Shown here in pieces: positions 32,408 through 42,670 of a DNA stretch of 64,000 bases. The DNA lies in contig JACKBM010000008.1 of NCBI GenBank assembly GCA_020634575.1, positions 83,211 to 147,210 of the forward strand, read 5' to 3'. The notes under the pieces were generated by a model that was not told where the DNA came from, did no database searches, and was given only the letters and a program-made list of their open reading frames with translations. The DNA comes from Ardenticatenales bacterium (GTDB lineage Bacteria > Chloroflexota > Anaerolineae > Promineifilales > Promineifilaceae). Every line of letters begins with the position of its first letter. Position 1 is the stretch's first letter. A program made the translations under genes and the position numbers.

Positions 32408-33776
32408 GTTGGGGCCAGAACGCGGCTGAGGCCAGCCAAAAGGGCGCTGGCCTGGCCGGGCAGCACAGTGCGCGGGTCAAAGAGGAGTTGATCAGCCTGG
32501 ATACGGCCGATGATGGGCCAGGAAAGCTGACGCAACCGGGCCGCACTCACCTCTACGGACGGTGTGTCAGCCACGACCAGGGTTGTTGGCTATCGTCTGC
32601 CGGGCAGGCTGCCGCCGCCCACGGTGGATTGACCGGGCTGCAGCGACACCTGAATGCCTTGTCGCCAAAGCGCCTTGCCAACTGGCCGCTTCAGCCGCGA
32701 TATCAGCTTCGCTACGCGAAAGCATTTTGCCAGATGGGGACGGTGGCGGGCGCTTCACCCAGGAGGTATCGGCGCAATGTGGCCGTCAAACCGGCCAGAC
32801 AGAGCTTATCAGCGCGGACAGCCCGGGCCAGCGGATGGCGGCGCGCCTTCGACCAGGTCGGCCCGGCCCAGCAGGATACCGGCCTGGGGGCCGCCCAGGA
32901 GCTTGTCGCCGCTGAACGCGAGCAGGTCTTGCGCCGGCGGCCAGCCGGTACCGTCGGCTCACCCGTTAACCCATACGTAGCCGTCTCCAACAGAGCGCCA
33001 CTGCCCTGGTCGTAAAGCAAGGGTAGATTGTGCGCATGCGCCAGCTCAGCCAGTTCGGCCAACGACGGCTCAGCGGTGAAGCCAATAATCCGGTAGTTAG
33101 AATGATGGGCGACGAGGATGGCGCCGGTGTTTTCGTTAATAGCCGCGGCGTAGTCGCGGAGGAGATGCGGGTTCGTCGTGCCCACTTCAACCAGCTTCGC
33201 GCCCGATTGGGCCATCACATCCGGGATGCGAAAGCCGCCGCCAATCTCGACAAGCTGGCCGCGGCTGATGATCACTTCCTTGCCCAGGCAGAGAGCAGAG
33301 AGCATCAGCATGACCGCAGAGGCGGCATTGTTGACGACCAGGGCGGCTTCGGCGCCAGTCAGACGGGTCGAATTTCGGCGGCGTGGACGGTACGGGAGCC
33401 CCGCTTGCCGCTGTCCAGGTCAAATTCCAGGTTAGAGTAGCCAGCAGCAACGGCGCGGATGGCGGCGATGCTATCCCGGCTCAGGGGAGCGCGGCCCAGG
33501 TTGGTGTGGATGATGACGCCGGTGGCGTTGATGACCGGCGGAGCGTCGGCGCCAGCCACTCTTCGAGCCATTCAGCAGCGGCCTGGGTGACAAGTTCTTC
33601 AAGTGAGGCGCCATTGGGCGGTGGATGCCGCCGAGGATGGCTTTGCCGGCGGGCTGCCACGCTGCGCGGCAGGCCATGAGGGCGAGATCGCCAGCAAAGG
33701 CTGCAGATGGTGACCAGCCGGTGCCCAGCAAATAATCGACACCCGGCAGCTGTCGCAGCAGCGCCTGTTGGCTCAT
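32404..33776 (-). pseudogene. selA: L-seryl-tRNA(Sec) selenium transferase SelA, multiple frameshifts
   Basis: Pieces of SelA appear in order but in different frames: the N-terminus LLRQLPGVDYLLGT, then [19 protein letters not shown], then EVIISRGQLVEIGGGFRIPDV, LLYDQGSGALL, and the C-terminus [22 protein letters not shown]. At least five indels are needed over 1.37 kb. Removing one T from the CTTTTT run near 32448 would end the gene at a TGA overlapping the tsaD ATG (ATGA). SelA makes Sec-tRNA from Ser-tRNA using selenophosphate with PLP. Its presence suggests a selenocysteine trait if the gene is intact in the cell. Confidence 0.8.
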
Positions 33777-33779
33777 CCA

Positions 33780-34256
33780 TCACTCCCTGGAAAAACTCCC
33801 CATGGGTGCCGGCCGCTGCCGCACCTGCAGCAACACCTCAAACATGACCAGCACACCCAGGACCAGGACAGCCACGGCGACGCCAAACGTCCGGTTCATC
33901 TGCAGCCAGAGGCGAAAGCAACCCAGAGATCCACCCAGCCCGCCTGACGCAAGATCACTGGCGTTGGCTGCAAGGTTCCATGATGGAAGCGCTTGTTCAG
34001 GTAAAACCAGCGGCAAAAGACACCGGCAATAGTCGGATAACCAGGACAAAAAGACAAAGAGGATGTCGATCTAGCGGCGTCGAGCAACCGGGCGGCGCTG
34101 GCGGTGTCGTTGGCGGCCCGCGCACAGATCCAGCCGTTGCTGGGCCGTAATGGGCCAGAAATTGTTGACGATGTAGTTGATGGCCCCCAGGCTAAAAGGC
34201 CAACCGGCCCCAACGGCCAGGAAGGAAGTTACCAGTCGACGCTAGCAGATCTTTTC
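33780..34256 (-). pseudogene. Hypothetical membrane protein, frameshifted
   Basis: Coding-like pieces in different frames include GWPFSLGAINYIVNNFWPIT, PLVLPEQALPSWNLAANASD and a C-terminal membrane segment RTFGVAVAVLVLGVLVMFEVLLQ ending at 33780. The composite would be a ~155-residue protein with three or more hydrophobic segments. I do not recognise a family. It is part of the 26-37 kb run of broken genes. Confidence 0.35.
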
Positions 34257-34570
34257 ATCTTGTTCATTATAGCTCACCGTAGGCGGACCTACCCCCAATG
34301 ATTGTGATGTATAGCGACAACGGCATGGCTGCCGTTATGGGAATTCCCGGCAATATGTCAACTTATTTCGTTGAGGCGCGAGGGCGCAATCCGACATGTA
34401 GGCATCTCTGGGGTTGCTGCCGCGCCGCGTCCGCAGGGCGCACTTCACTCAATCTGGAATTACGTTGGCCATCCGGCATACCTGTGATCTCTACGTCAGG
34501 CGCTGGCGCGCCCAGGTTCAGGCAACCCTACAGGAGAATGCCTACCTGTCGGTTGCGCCCGAACGCTCCC
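34257..34570. other. Intergenic region with inverted-repeat element
   Basis: This gap separates the broken membrane-protein gene from the end of the ABC-F gene. It is largely an element bounded by inverted ~40-bp repeats at 34383-34422 and 34521-34561. No gene is seen. Confidence 0.5.
34383..34561. mobile_element. ~180-bp element with ~40-bp terminal inverted repeats
   Basis: The left end gggcgcaatccgacatgtag and what follows (34383-34422) is an inverted, imperfect copy of the right end (34521-34561, ggcaaccctacaggagaatg onward). The right end also recurs as a solo copy at 23769-23810. The interior has no coding capacity. It fits a small non-autonomous element or a large REP-type palindrome. 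Confidence 0.5.
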
Positions 34571-36176
34571 TTATTCGCCGATTTCGGCCAGATAATCGGT
34601 GTAGCCGCCGGCGTAGGTGGAGGTGGCCGTCCCGGAGTTCGATGACCCGATCGACAACTTTGTCGAGGAAGTAGCGGTCATGGAGATGACCAGGACGGTG
34701 CCCTCAAACTCGTTGAGCGTCTCCTCGAGCACCTCGATGGAGGTGATGTCCAGGTTGTTGGTGGGCTCGTCCAGCAGCAGGTTGGGCTGGGAGAGGACCA
34801 GTTTGGCGAGCTGCAAGCGGCTGCGTTCGCCGCCGCTCAGGGTGCGAATCGGGCCGCGGATCTGATCGTAGCTGAAGAGGAACTTGTGCGGAAGGCGACA
34901 ACCGCCTCGCGCAGCGGTGCTGTCTGGCGGATTTCGGCCAGCAGGGTGCGGTCGTAGTTCAGGTCTGTGCTCCTGGGGTAGTAGCCGATGCGGCTGCTTG
35001 GGCCAACCTTGATCTCGCCCCTGAAATCCCTTCACGTCCAGGATCTGTTTGAGCAACATCGATTTGCCTGCCCCATTGGGGCCGACCAGACCAACCCGTT
35101 CGTTATGCCAGATGATGTCGTTCAGGCCGCGCCAGAGAACGGTGCCATCGGCAAGGTTCTGCGCACGTCGGCGAACTCCAGCACCTTGTTGCTCGCGTCC
35201 GCCGGCCAGATCCAGCGTCATCCGCCGCGCCTCGGTCACCTTCTCACGCGGTCCATGTTGTCCAGCATCTTCTGGCGGGAACGTGCCTGGCGAATATGGC
35301 GCTCGTTAACGACGAGGCTGGCCCACAATTCAAAACGGGCGATGGCCGCTTCAATGCGGGATATTTCCTTCTGCTGGGCCGCATAGAGTTGCTGCTGGCG
35401 CAGGCGGCGCAGCTCGCGCTCGTTGCTGTAGGCGGAATAATTGCCCTGGTAGAGTTCCAACCGGCCGCCGTCAAGCTCGGCGATGTGGGTGGCCACGTCA
35501 TCGAGCAGGTAACGGTCGTGGGAGATGATGACAACGGTGCCTTCATACTGGTTGATGAACCGTTCCAGCAGCCGCTTGGCGGGGATGTCGAGGTGGTTGT
35601 CCGGCTCGTCCAGGAGCAGCAGGCGGGGACGGCTGACGACGAGTTTGGCCAACAGGACCAATTTTTCTGGCCGCCGGAGAGGAACCGGACCGGCCGGTCC
35701 CAGACCTCTCACCCAACCCCAGCCGGGTCAATCCTTCCTTCACCCGGCTCTCAAAGCGCGGGCCATCCTTCGCTTCCAACGCGACCATCAGGCGCTCATG
35801 TTGAGCCATCACCCGCTCCAGCATCACCGGATCACCGTAGACATCCGGCTCACCCATACGCGCCCTCGACGCGGGCCATGTCGGCCTCAAGCGCAGCCAG
35901 TTCGGGCGAAGCGGTCAACGCTTCTTCCAAAATGGAATGACCCGAATCCATCACCGGCTCTTGCTCCAGCCGGCCCCAGGTCAGACCAGGGTGCGAAGAT
36001 GGCGCCGCTCTCGGTCTCGAACTCGCCGGCTATTAACTTAAGCAACGTGCTTTTGCTGGCGCCATTTGGCCCGACCAGGCCAATCCGTTGCCCGTATTGC
36101 CCAATCCAGGTCGGCAAAAATCTCTTTGCCGGCCAGATTGACTTTGACTTTGTCAGATTCAGTAAAACTTGGCCAT
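34571..36176 (-). pseudogene. ABC-F family ATPase, multiple frameshifts
   Basis: Two ABC ATPase halves are visible. The first has GLVGPNGASKSTLLKLIAG (Gly-to-Ser in Walker A) and later RLLLLDEPDNHLDIPAK. The second has GLVGPNGAGKSMLLKQIL, TLSGGERSRLQLAKLVL and LLLDEPTNNLDITSIE, ending YTDYLAEIGE. No membrane segments are present, as expected for ABC-F translation factors. The pieces lie in at least four frame segments over 1.6 kb from an ATG near 36176. ABC-F proteins act on ribosomes stalled in translation or on antibiotic-bound ribosomes. Error versus decay cannot be separated here. Confidence 0.8.
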
Positions 36177-36620
36177 GAATTGTCTTCCTGCCCCAGCCTT
36201 GGCTCACACCCACCACCGGCCAGGACACAGACAACAAAAAGCCGGGGCGGGAGCGCCTTCGGCGGTTCTCAGTGCAAACTTTAGTTTACATAGAATTTCA
36301 GCTACAGGCGCGCGTTATGGACGCGCCTGCCGGGAGCCACGATCAAACCGACGATAGTTGATGGGTTTGTTGGCGGCAAGCTGAATCATGGGAGGAGGAT
36401 AGACTATTTGGCGGGTGTCGTAATGAAAAGATTTGAACGCCGTCGAGCCATCGGGTCCCTGCGAATGTTCATCCTGTAGATCTGGGGACCCGATGGCTAA
36501 CGGCGCGACCGATGGCTGCGAGCGGCGTCCCACTTCTCGCCATCCTGGCGCTTCAGGCTGGCGGCAGACTCTCCGCCAGGGCGGGAAGCTGGTTACCTTA
36601 CGGGGCGTGGGCCTGTAACC
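36177..36620. other. Intergenic region with two hairpins
   Basis: No gene is evident. It contains the short hairpin caggcgcg...cgcgcctg (36305-36329) and a perfect 14-bp inverted repeat agccatcgggtccc/gggacccgatggct (36446-36459 and 36485-36498). Confidence 0.45.
36446..36498. repeat. Perfect 14-bp inverted repeat with 25-bp spacer
   Basis: Arms agccatcgggtccc and gggacccgatggct are exact reverse complements. No T run follows on either strand, so it is not a typical terminator. It may be a mobile palindrome or a regulator site. Confidence 0.5.
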
Positions 36621-36825
36621 CTGTCAACAAGCTCCTGGCTGCGCCGAGTCACGGAGCTGACGAGCGCCTGGGGCCGGTCGCGCTCCGGTTCCGGCGAAGG
36701 GTTCCAGATCAAATAGCTTGCGCCAGGTGTAGACGCCCAGAGTTTGGCCGAGGCGAAAAAGGCGCCGCCAGATCGCGCCCATGATGCCGCCAGGTTGGCG
36801 CCCATAAAGACGGCTACCATCACAA

Positions 36826-37815
36826 TTAGTGGGTGCAGCTCCAGGGCATCGCCCACGATGCGGGGACCAGGATGTTATTCTCCAGCTGCTGAATCAGGAA
36901 CATCACCAGCAAAACAACCAGCGAGAACTGCCAGGGCGCCAGACCCATGTAATTCATCGGCTGAAAGAAGGCGACGAGCATGGCCGCACCGGCGCCAATC
37001 ACCGGGCCAATCACCGGCACAAACTCCAGCAGGCCGGACAAAATCCCCAACGCCAACGCATTTTCGACGCCCAGGATCGCCAGGCTGACGCCGACGACAA
37101 TGCCAATCACCAGTCCGAGGATGACCTGGCCGCGCAAATAGGCGTTCCAGATACGGCCAAATTCGCGGGTAATCCGCTCGGCGTCCTTGCGATAGCCAGG
37201 CTGCTGGGCAAAATCGCCGATGATCCCCCCCAGGCGCGGAATATCGTTGGCGATGTAAATGGAGATGACAAAGATAAAGAAAAAATTACCCAGAATCGCC
37301 AGAGTCGTCGTGGCCACGCTGCCCACGAGGGAGCTGCCCTGGGAAATCGCCGGCTGTATCAGTCCCAGCAACTGGTCCGCCAGCGAATTGACATCATAAC
37401 CGGCCAGCAGCTCGGCCATGTCATAGCTGAAGCTGCCAATGCTGATGGTCTGCTGCGAGAGCGTATCAATCTGTTGGGCCAGCGCCGTAATCAAGTCCGG
37501 CACAGCCTCGATGAGAGCGACAACCTGGTTATAGGCCGCCACCCCCAACGCCGCCATCGCCCCCATCAACAGCACGAGCAACAGCAGATAGGCGACCAGC
37601 ACAACTGTTGAGCGCTTGATCGGCGTCCGCTTGTCGATGAAGGAGATGATGGGATGCATCAAATAGGCCATCATGGCAGCAATTGACAGCAGACCAATCA
37701 GGGATTGAAAACGGTACGTGATCAGGGCAAACAGGATGAGCGCTACCAACACGACAATGATTTTGGTCGGCGCATTCCAGGTTGGGGATTCGTTGAATTC
37801 CGGTAGTTCCGGCAT
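36826..37815 (-). CDS. AI-2E family transporter (PerM-like), frameshift near 3' end
   Basis: About 329 residues in the main frame from ATG 37815 (GGAGG upstream), with about seven to eight membrane segments. It shows the family pattern of a long extracytoplasmic helical loop after segment three (QIDTLSQQTISIGSF) and the conserved GLLEFVPVIGPVIGAGAA. After QQLENNILVP the frame goes wrong. Adding one C to the CCCC run near 36868 restores RIVGDALELHPLIVMVAVFMGANLAG in the next frame, extending to about 36600. Family members export small molecules or act as antiporters; the substrate cannot be predicted. Confidence 0.88.
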   Translation of the reverse strand: MPELPEFNESPTWNAPTKIIVVLVALILFALITYRFQSLIGLLSIAAMMAYLMHPIISFIDKRTPIKRSTVVLVAYLLLLVLLMGAMAALGVAAYNQVVALIEAVPDLITALAQQIDTLSQQTISIGSFSYDMAELLAGYDVNSLADQLLGLIQPAISQGSSLVGSVATTTLAILGNFFFIFVISIYIANDIPRLGGIIGDFAQQPGYRKDAERITREFGRIWNAYLRGQVILGLVIGIVVGVSLAILGVENALALGILSGLLEFVPVIGPVIGAGAAMLVAFFQPMNYMGLAPWQFSLVVLLVMFLIQQLENNILVPASWAMPWSCTH

Positions 37816-37968
37816 CTGGCTGCTCCACCTCCATGCCATTCGCAAAGCGTTGCCAAGAAACTATTATACAACTTCCCGGTACGGATATGTTAGACTTTAG
37901 TTGTTTGCCTGCTTCCGGCTACGCCTGGCTGCTGATGGCGCGATAATTCTCTGGAGTCATTCTTTTTC

Positions 37969-40900
37969 ATGAAACGTCTCGGCTTAAGTATTCTGTTCGC
38001 TTTGCTTCTCCTTCTGCTCCTGGCTGCCTGTAATGATGAGCAGGCCGATGAGGACACTACGCCCCCACCGGTACCCACGCTGGCCCAGCGGGCCACCACT
38101 GGTGAGGCAGCGGCCGACGAAACAGGGGCAACCGCCACAAAGCTGGTCATCAGCGAAGTCCTGGTCGGCGCGCCCGGCAACAATAACCTGGAATTTATCG
38201 AACTCTACAACCCGACGACGCAGGCGGTTGACCTGCGCGGCTGGACGTTGCTGTATCAGCCACCTAACCAGGAGCCCATCGAGTTGTTCCGCTGGAGTCG
38301 CCGGGCTGATATCCCGGGCCTGGGCCATTACCTTTTGGCCCGTGAGGGCGAACCGATTGGCGCCCTGGGTGATGATTTTTTCACGACGGGTCTGTTCAAG
38401 CGAGGTGGCTTGCAGCTGCTGAATCGGGATGGCGAAGTCGTGGACAGGGTTGGCTGGGATGAGGCAACGGCCGATTTCTTCAGCGGCAGCCCAGTCGCCG
38501 TCGCTGAGGATGGCCAGAGCTATGAGCGCAAACCCGGCGGGCCTGGCGGCAACGGCCAGGATACCCAGGACAATGCGGCCGACTTCAGCGCTGCCACGCC
38601 CACCCCGCAAAATTCCGGCGACACGCCGGCACCGTTGCCTGAAGGCTTCCTGGAGATCAGCCTGACCAACCCGGCGACCGTCACGCCGGGCACCGAGTTT
38701 GCGTTTACCGTGACCATCAGTAATGAGAGAGCGGTCAGGTATGCCACCGACCTCCTCGTCGCCGTTCCTATCCACGCGGAATTTACGGTGGTGGACGCAC
38801 CGGCCGGTGCCGACATCAAAGCTGACCGCGTTGAATACACCATAGCCGAGCTGGCCAATGGCGCCAGCGCCAGCCAGACAATCACCATCGCCACCCCCTT
38901 CACTTACTTCAGCACCACCCTGCCCGGCTATTACGTCGAGGCCAACGGCTTGCGCTCCTACGGCCCGGTTGGCCAGATCGCCCTGGAAGGCGGCTCGCTG
39001 CCCATTGCCTCGGCTCGTGGGTTGGATGGCGCCACGGTGACAGTCGAGGGCGTGGTGACGATGGACACGGGCGGCTTCTTCGCCGGGGGCGGCACCAAGT
39101 TTTACATTGAGGATGATTCTGGCGGCATCCAGGTCTACTGCCCGACGGGCGCCGTCGACGATGTCCAGATCGGCGACCGGGTCCAGATCACCGGCTATAT
39201 CGAGATTTACCGGACCTCGCTGGAATTGATCCCCTGTAACGAGCCAGATGATGTCATCGTGCTCGAAGCGGGCGCTGATCCGACACCTCAAGTCATCGCC
39301 CTACCGGATGCAAACGAAGCGATCCTATTGCAGGGCGAACTGGTCACCGTGCAGGGTACTCTGACCCGGCTGGACGAGTTCAGCTTCAGCTATGAGATGG
39401 ACCTGGTCGATGAGACCGGCCGGACCATCTTCATCTACCTGGACAAATTGACGGAAGTCGATGTCGAAAGCCTTGAGGTTGGCCAGCAATATGAATTCAG
39501 CGGCATATTTGAGCAGTGGGATGGCAACTTCCGGCTGATGCCGCGTCGTCAGGCGGACCTGGTGGCTCAGCATGAGCCGGTCGTGGAGCTGCGGTTGACA
39601 GCGCCGTTTTCGGCACCGGCCGGTAGCAATATCGACTACAGCTACCGGGCCACCAACTACACGGGCGAACCCCTGGCCGATGTCACCTTCACCTTCGCCC
39701 CGCTCAGCCCAGACGGGGTTGAAGAGAGCTGGACAATCCCGGTCCTCGAACCAGACGCCACCGTCGTCATGACTTACTCCCTGACTCTGGCTGCAGAGCT
39801 GTCCGGCACCGTCACCATCCCGACGCCGCTGGCCAGCTCCCTGCCGGCCGAACAGCTGGCCCTGCCGGCCGACCATACCGTTTTTATCGGTGAGGGTGTG
39901 CCGATCTGGGCGTTGCAGGGCAGTGGGCTGGAATCGCCCTACAACCGGGCCACGGTCACGACATCTGGCGTGGTCACCGCCATTTTCCCGGATTTGAATG
40001 GCTTCTGGCTGCAGATGGCTGAAGGGGATGGCGACCCGGCCACCTCAGACGGTATTTTTGTGTTGGCTGAGAATGAGGCGTTGTCTCTGGAACCTTTGCA
40101 GACGGTGTTGGTGACCGGCCGGATCCGCGAGGTTGCCGGCCAAACTACCCTGGACATCGCCACCGCAGCAGATGTTGTCGTCGACGGAATAGCCGACGCG
40201 CTGCCGGCGGCCATCGAACTGTCGCCGCCAGCCGACGAGGCCGCCAGCCAGCTTTACTACGAAAGCCTGGAAGGGATGCTGGTCCAGATCAGCAGCCCGG
40301 CTCGCGCCGTCGCGCCGACAACCCAGTACGGTGAATACGCTCTGGTGCGCGAAGAGAGCGGTCTGGACCGCATCTACCGGGCTGAGGAGATTGGCTACCT
40401 GATCTTCGTAGACGACGGCAGCACGATGGTGCATAACGACCAATCCACTCTGCCCTACGTCATCTATAGCGGCGACGAAGTCAGCGATCTGATTGGCCCA
40501 TTGGCTTACACCTTTGGCGATTTCAAAATCGAGCCGCTGGCGCCGCCGACCATCATCCCGGCCGAGCAGGCGCTGCCGGTGCCGCTGCGGCTGGGCTCAA
40601 ACCAGTTCAGCATTGCCACTTTCAACGTGGAGAATCTGTTTGACACGGCCAGCCCGCACCCGGATGACCCGCCGCTGCCCACGCAGGAAGAGTACGACAA
40701 CAAGCTGGCCAAAATCAGCGACGCCATCATCACCATGGGCGCGCCATCCATCCTGGCGCTACAGGAGGTGGAAAATATTGGTGTGCTGGAAGATCTGGCG
40801 GCGCTGCCGAGCCTGGCCTCGTTCAACTACCAGGCTGTGCTCATCGAGGGTGATGATAGCCGGGGGATTGATGTGGCCTACCTGCTGAGGGGTGATCAAG

Positions 40901-41445
40901 TAGAACTGGTCAGCGCCGAGGCATTCCCGGCGCCGGAAGGGGTGACCAGCCGGCCGCCGCTGGTCCTGGAGTTGCAGGTGACGCTCAATGGCAATTCGTT
41001 GAAGCTGTTCGTCATCAACAACCATTTCAGCTCGCTGGCCGGCGGCGAAGAGGCTACCGAGCCGCGCCGCACCGCCCAGGCAGCCTGGAATGTCAGCCTG
41101 TTACAGGAGATCCAGAGTCGCGAGCCGGAGGCGTTGGTGGCCATTATGGGCGATCTCAACTCGTATTATGATTCACTGCCGCTGGATACGCTGCGCGAAG
41201 CGGGGTTGGTGCATGTCTTTGAGGGCAATGTCGACGAGGATCGGCTCTATTCCTACATTTACCTGGGGGAATCGGAAACGCTGGACCACATCCTGGTGAC
41301 GCCGGGCCTCCTGGCTCTGATGGACGATGTCGAGGCGGTTCACATCAATGCTGACTTCCCCGTCCCCATCAGCGGCGACCCCAGCGCCCAGCGCTCCTCC
41401 GACCACGATCCGATTGTGGCGATCTTTACGATGCCGCTGCCTTAG
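37969..41445 (+). CDS. Lamin-tail/OB-fold ExeM-like endonuclease lipoprotein
   Basis: 1158 residues. A lipoprotein signal peptide ends at LLAAC (Cys about 22). Then come a lamin-tail domain (about 60-200, LVISEVLVG, NLEFIELYNPT), a DUF11-type beta domain (about 225-325), a first OB-fold (about 350-520, VEGVVTMDTGGFF, GDRVQITGYIE), further beta domains, and a second OB-fold (about 658-750). The C-terminal endonuclease/exonuclease/phosphatase domain (about 878-1155) has FNVENLFD, LQEVENIG, NNHFSS, GDLNSY, LDHILVT and SDHDPI, a complete metal-dependent set. A surface-anchored extracellular nuclease, perhaps for DNA scavenging or biofilm turnover, is inferred. Confidence 0.92.
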   Translation: MKRLGLSILFALLLLLLLAACNDEQADEDTTPPPVPTLAQRATTGEAAADETGATATKLVISEVLVGAPGNNNLEFIELYNPTTQAVDLRGWTLLYQPPNQEPIELFRWSRRADIPGLGHYLLAREGEPIGALGDDFFTTGLFKRGGLQLLNRDGEVVDRVGWDEATADFFSGSPVAVAEDGQSYERKPGGPGGNGQDTQDNAADFSAATPTPQNSGDTPAPLPEGFLEISLTNPATVTPGTEFAFTVTISNERAVRYATDLLVAVPIHAEFTVVDAPAGADIKADRVEYTIAELANGASASQTITIATPFTYFSTTLPGYYVEANGLRSYGPVGQIALEGGSLPIASARGLDGATVTVEGVVTMDTGGFFAGGGTKFYIEDDSGGIQVYCPTGAVDDVQIGDRVQITGYIEIYRTSLELIPCNEPDDVIVLEAGADPTPQVIALPDANEAILLQGELVTVQGTLTRLDEFSFSYEMDLVDETGRTIFIYLDKLTEVDVESLEVGQQYEFSGIFEQWDGNFRLMPRRQADLVAQHEPVVELRLTAPFSAPAGSNIDYSYRATNYTGEPLADVTFTFAPLSPDGVEESWTIPVLEPDATVVMTYSLTLAAELSGTVTIPTPLASSLPAEQLALPADHTVFIGEGVPIWALQGSGLESPYNRATVTTSGVVTAIFPDLNGFWLQMAEGDGDPATSDGIFVLAENEALSLEPLQTVLVTGRIREVAGQTTLDIATAADVVVDGIADALPAAIELSPPADEAASQLYYESLEGMLVQISSPARAVAPTTQYGEYALVREESGLDRIYRAEEIGYLIFVDDGSTMVHNDQSTLPYVIYSGDEVSDLIGPLAYTFGDFKIEPLAPPTIIPAEQALPVPLRLGSNQFSIATFNVENLFDTASPHPDDPPLPTQEEYDNKLAKISDAIITMGAPSILALQEVENIGVLEDLAALPSLASFNYQAVLIEGDDSRGIDVAYLLRGDQVELVSAEAFPAPEGVTSRPPLVLELQVTLNGNSLKLFVINNHFSSLAGGEEATEPRRTAQAAWNVSLLQEIQSREPEALVAIMGDLNSYYDSLPLDTLREAGLVHVFEGNVDEDRLYSYIYLGESETLDHILVTPGLLALMDDVEAVHINADFPVPISGDPSAQRSSDHDPIVAIFTMPLP

Positions 41446-41505
41446 GCTGCAGGCAACGGGTCTCTAATAAGCGCGAAATGATTCTCTACACCCTACGATT
41501 CCAGG

Positions 41506-42654
41506 CTAGCCCGGAATCCCACCATACCGGTCATAGGCGCCGCGGCCGATGATCTCGAGGGCGATGTCGCCGGAGGGCGGGTGCATGAGGCCGGCGCGAA
41601 CGTCGCGGAAGTAGCGCTCCAGTGGCAGCGCCTTGCTGATGCTGATGCCGCCGGCGATGCGCAGCGCCTTCTCTGTCACCTCAAGGGCCACTTCGATGGC
41701 GTGGTATTTAGCCACCGCCAGCCGCGGCAGAAACTCCTGGCGATGCTCATCCAGGCCAGTCCATTCCGAGGCCACCTGCATCAGCAACAGCTCTGCCGTC
41801 TGCAGGGCCACATCGATCTCGCCGATCTGGCGCTGGATCTTGGGTAAGGTGGCTATTGGTTTGCCCAATGAGGGGGGCGTCCGCTCCAACGTGTAGCGGA
41901 TGATGCTGTCACGGGCGGCGACAGCGGCGCCGAGATAGGTTGCGGCCATCAGCGGCCCAAACCAGACATTCTCACCCGCTTCTTTCTGCGGCACGATCTG
42001 GTTACTCGCCGGCACAATGACATTCTCAAAATAGACATCGTGGCTTTCACTGGCCCGCAGGCTCAGGCTGTCACCCCAGGTTCGTTCCCAGCGCACACCA
42101 GGCGTGTCACCCGGGATGAGCACACTGGCCGTGCCGTCGCCGAGGGAAAGGGCCACGAGCATGTGTGTTAGATAAGGGCCGCCTGTAGTCCAGTTCTTAT
42201 GACCGTTGATGCGCAGGGTGCCATCGGCCTGGGGTTCGGCAATTGTTCGGAAGAAGCGGCCCCAGGAAGGGCTGCCCATGACCGGCTCGCTGGCCACAGA
42301 ATTGAAGAGCGCATCCTCTTCCACCGCAGCGCGGCAAAATTCGGCAAAGCGCGCCTCTGGCCAGATGCGCTGCTCGCTTTCATTGCCAAACACATGGAGC
42401 TGCATCGCCGCGATCAGGGCGGTGGAGGTGCTGCCCTGAGCCAGCTCCAGCTGCGTGGCGACTGTGTCTTCCAGCGACATACCGGAGCCGCCGAACTCTT
42501 CGGGGATGGTCAGGGTCAAATAGCCGCTGTCGCGCAGCAACTGTAGATCTTCGGGCGGCATGGCGCCCGCGAGGTCAGCTTCATCGGCGCGCTCAGCCAT
42601 TTCGGCAGCCAGCGCTTCCGCCATTTCAATCGGATCGAGATATTCGTCGCTCAA
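41506..42654 (-). CDS. Acyl-CoA dehydrogenase-family flavoprotein
   Basis: 382 residues if the TTG at 42654 is used; an ATG at 42624 is the main alternative and neither has a clear ribosome site. The acyl-CoA dehydrogenase fold is seen in PEEFGGSGMSLED, GHKNWTTGG, a beta domain with SESHDVYFENV and a C-terminal helical domain ending ALEIIGRGAYDRYGG. I do not see the usual catalytic Glu clearly. The sequence may belong with ACAD-like flavin monooxygenases or dibenzothiophene desulfurase types. It stands alone between the nuclease gene and a repeat. Confidence 0.82.
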   Translation of the reverse strand: MSDEYLDPIEMAEALAAEMAERADEADLAGAMPPEDLQLLRDSGYLTLTIPEEFGGSGMSLEDTVATQLELAQGSTSTALIAAMQLHVFGNESEQRIWPEARFAEFCRAAVEEDALFNSVASEPVMGSPSWGRFFRTIAEPQADGTLRINGHKNWTTGGPYLTHMLVALSLGDGTASVLIPGDTPGVRWERTWGDSLSLRASESHDVYFENVIVPASNQIVPQKEAGENVWFGPLMAATYLGAAVAARDSIIRYTLERTPPSLGKPIATLPKIQRQIGEIDVALQTAELLLMQVASEWTGLDEHRQEFLPRLAVAKYHAIEVALEVTEKALRIAGGISISKALPLERYFRDVRAGLMHPPSGDIALEIIGRGAYDRYGGIPG

Positions 42655-42670
42655 AAAAACACCAGGGGTG

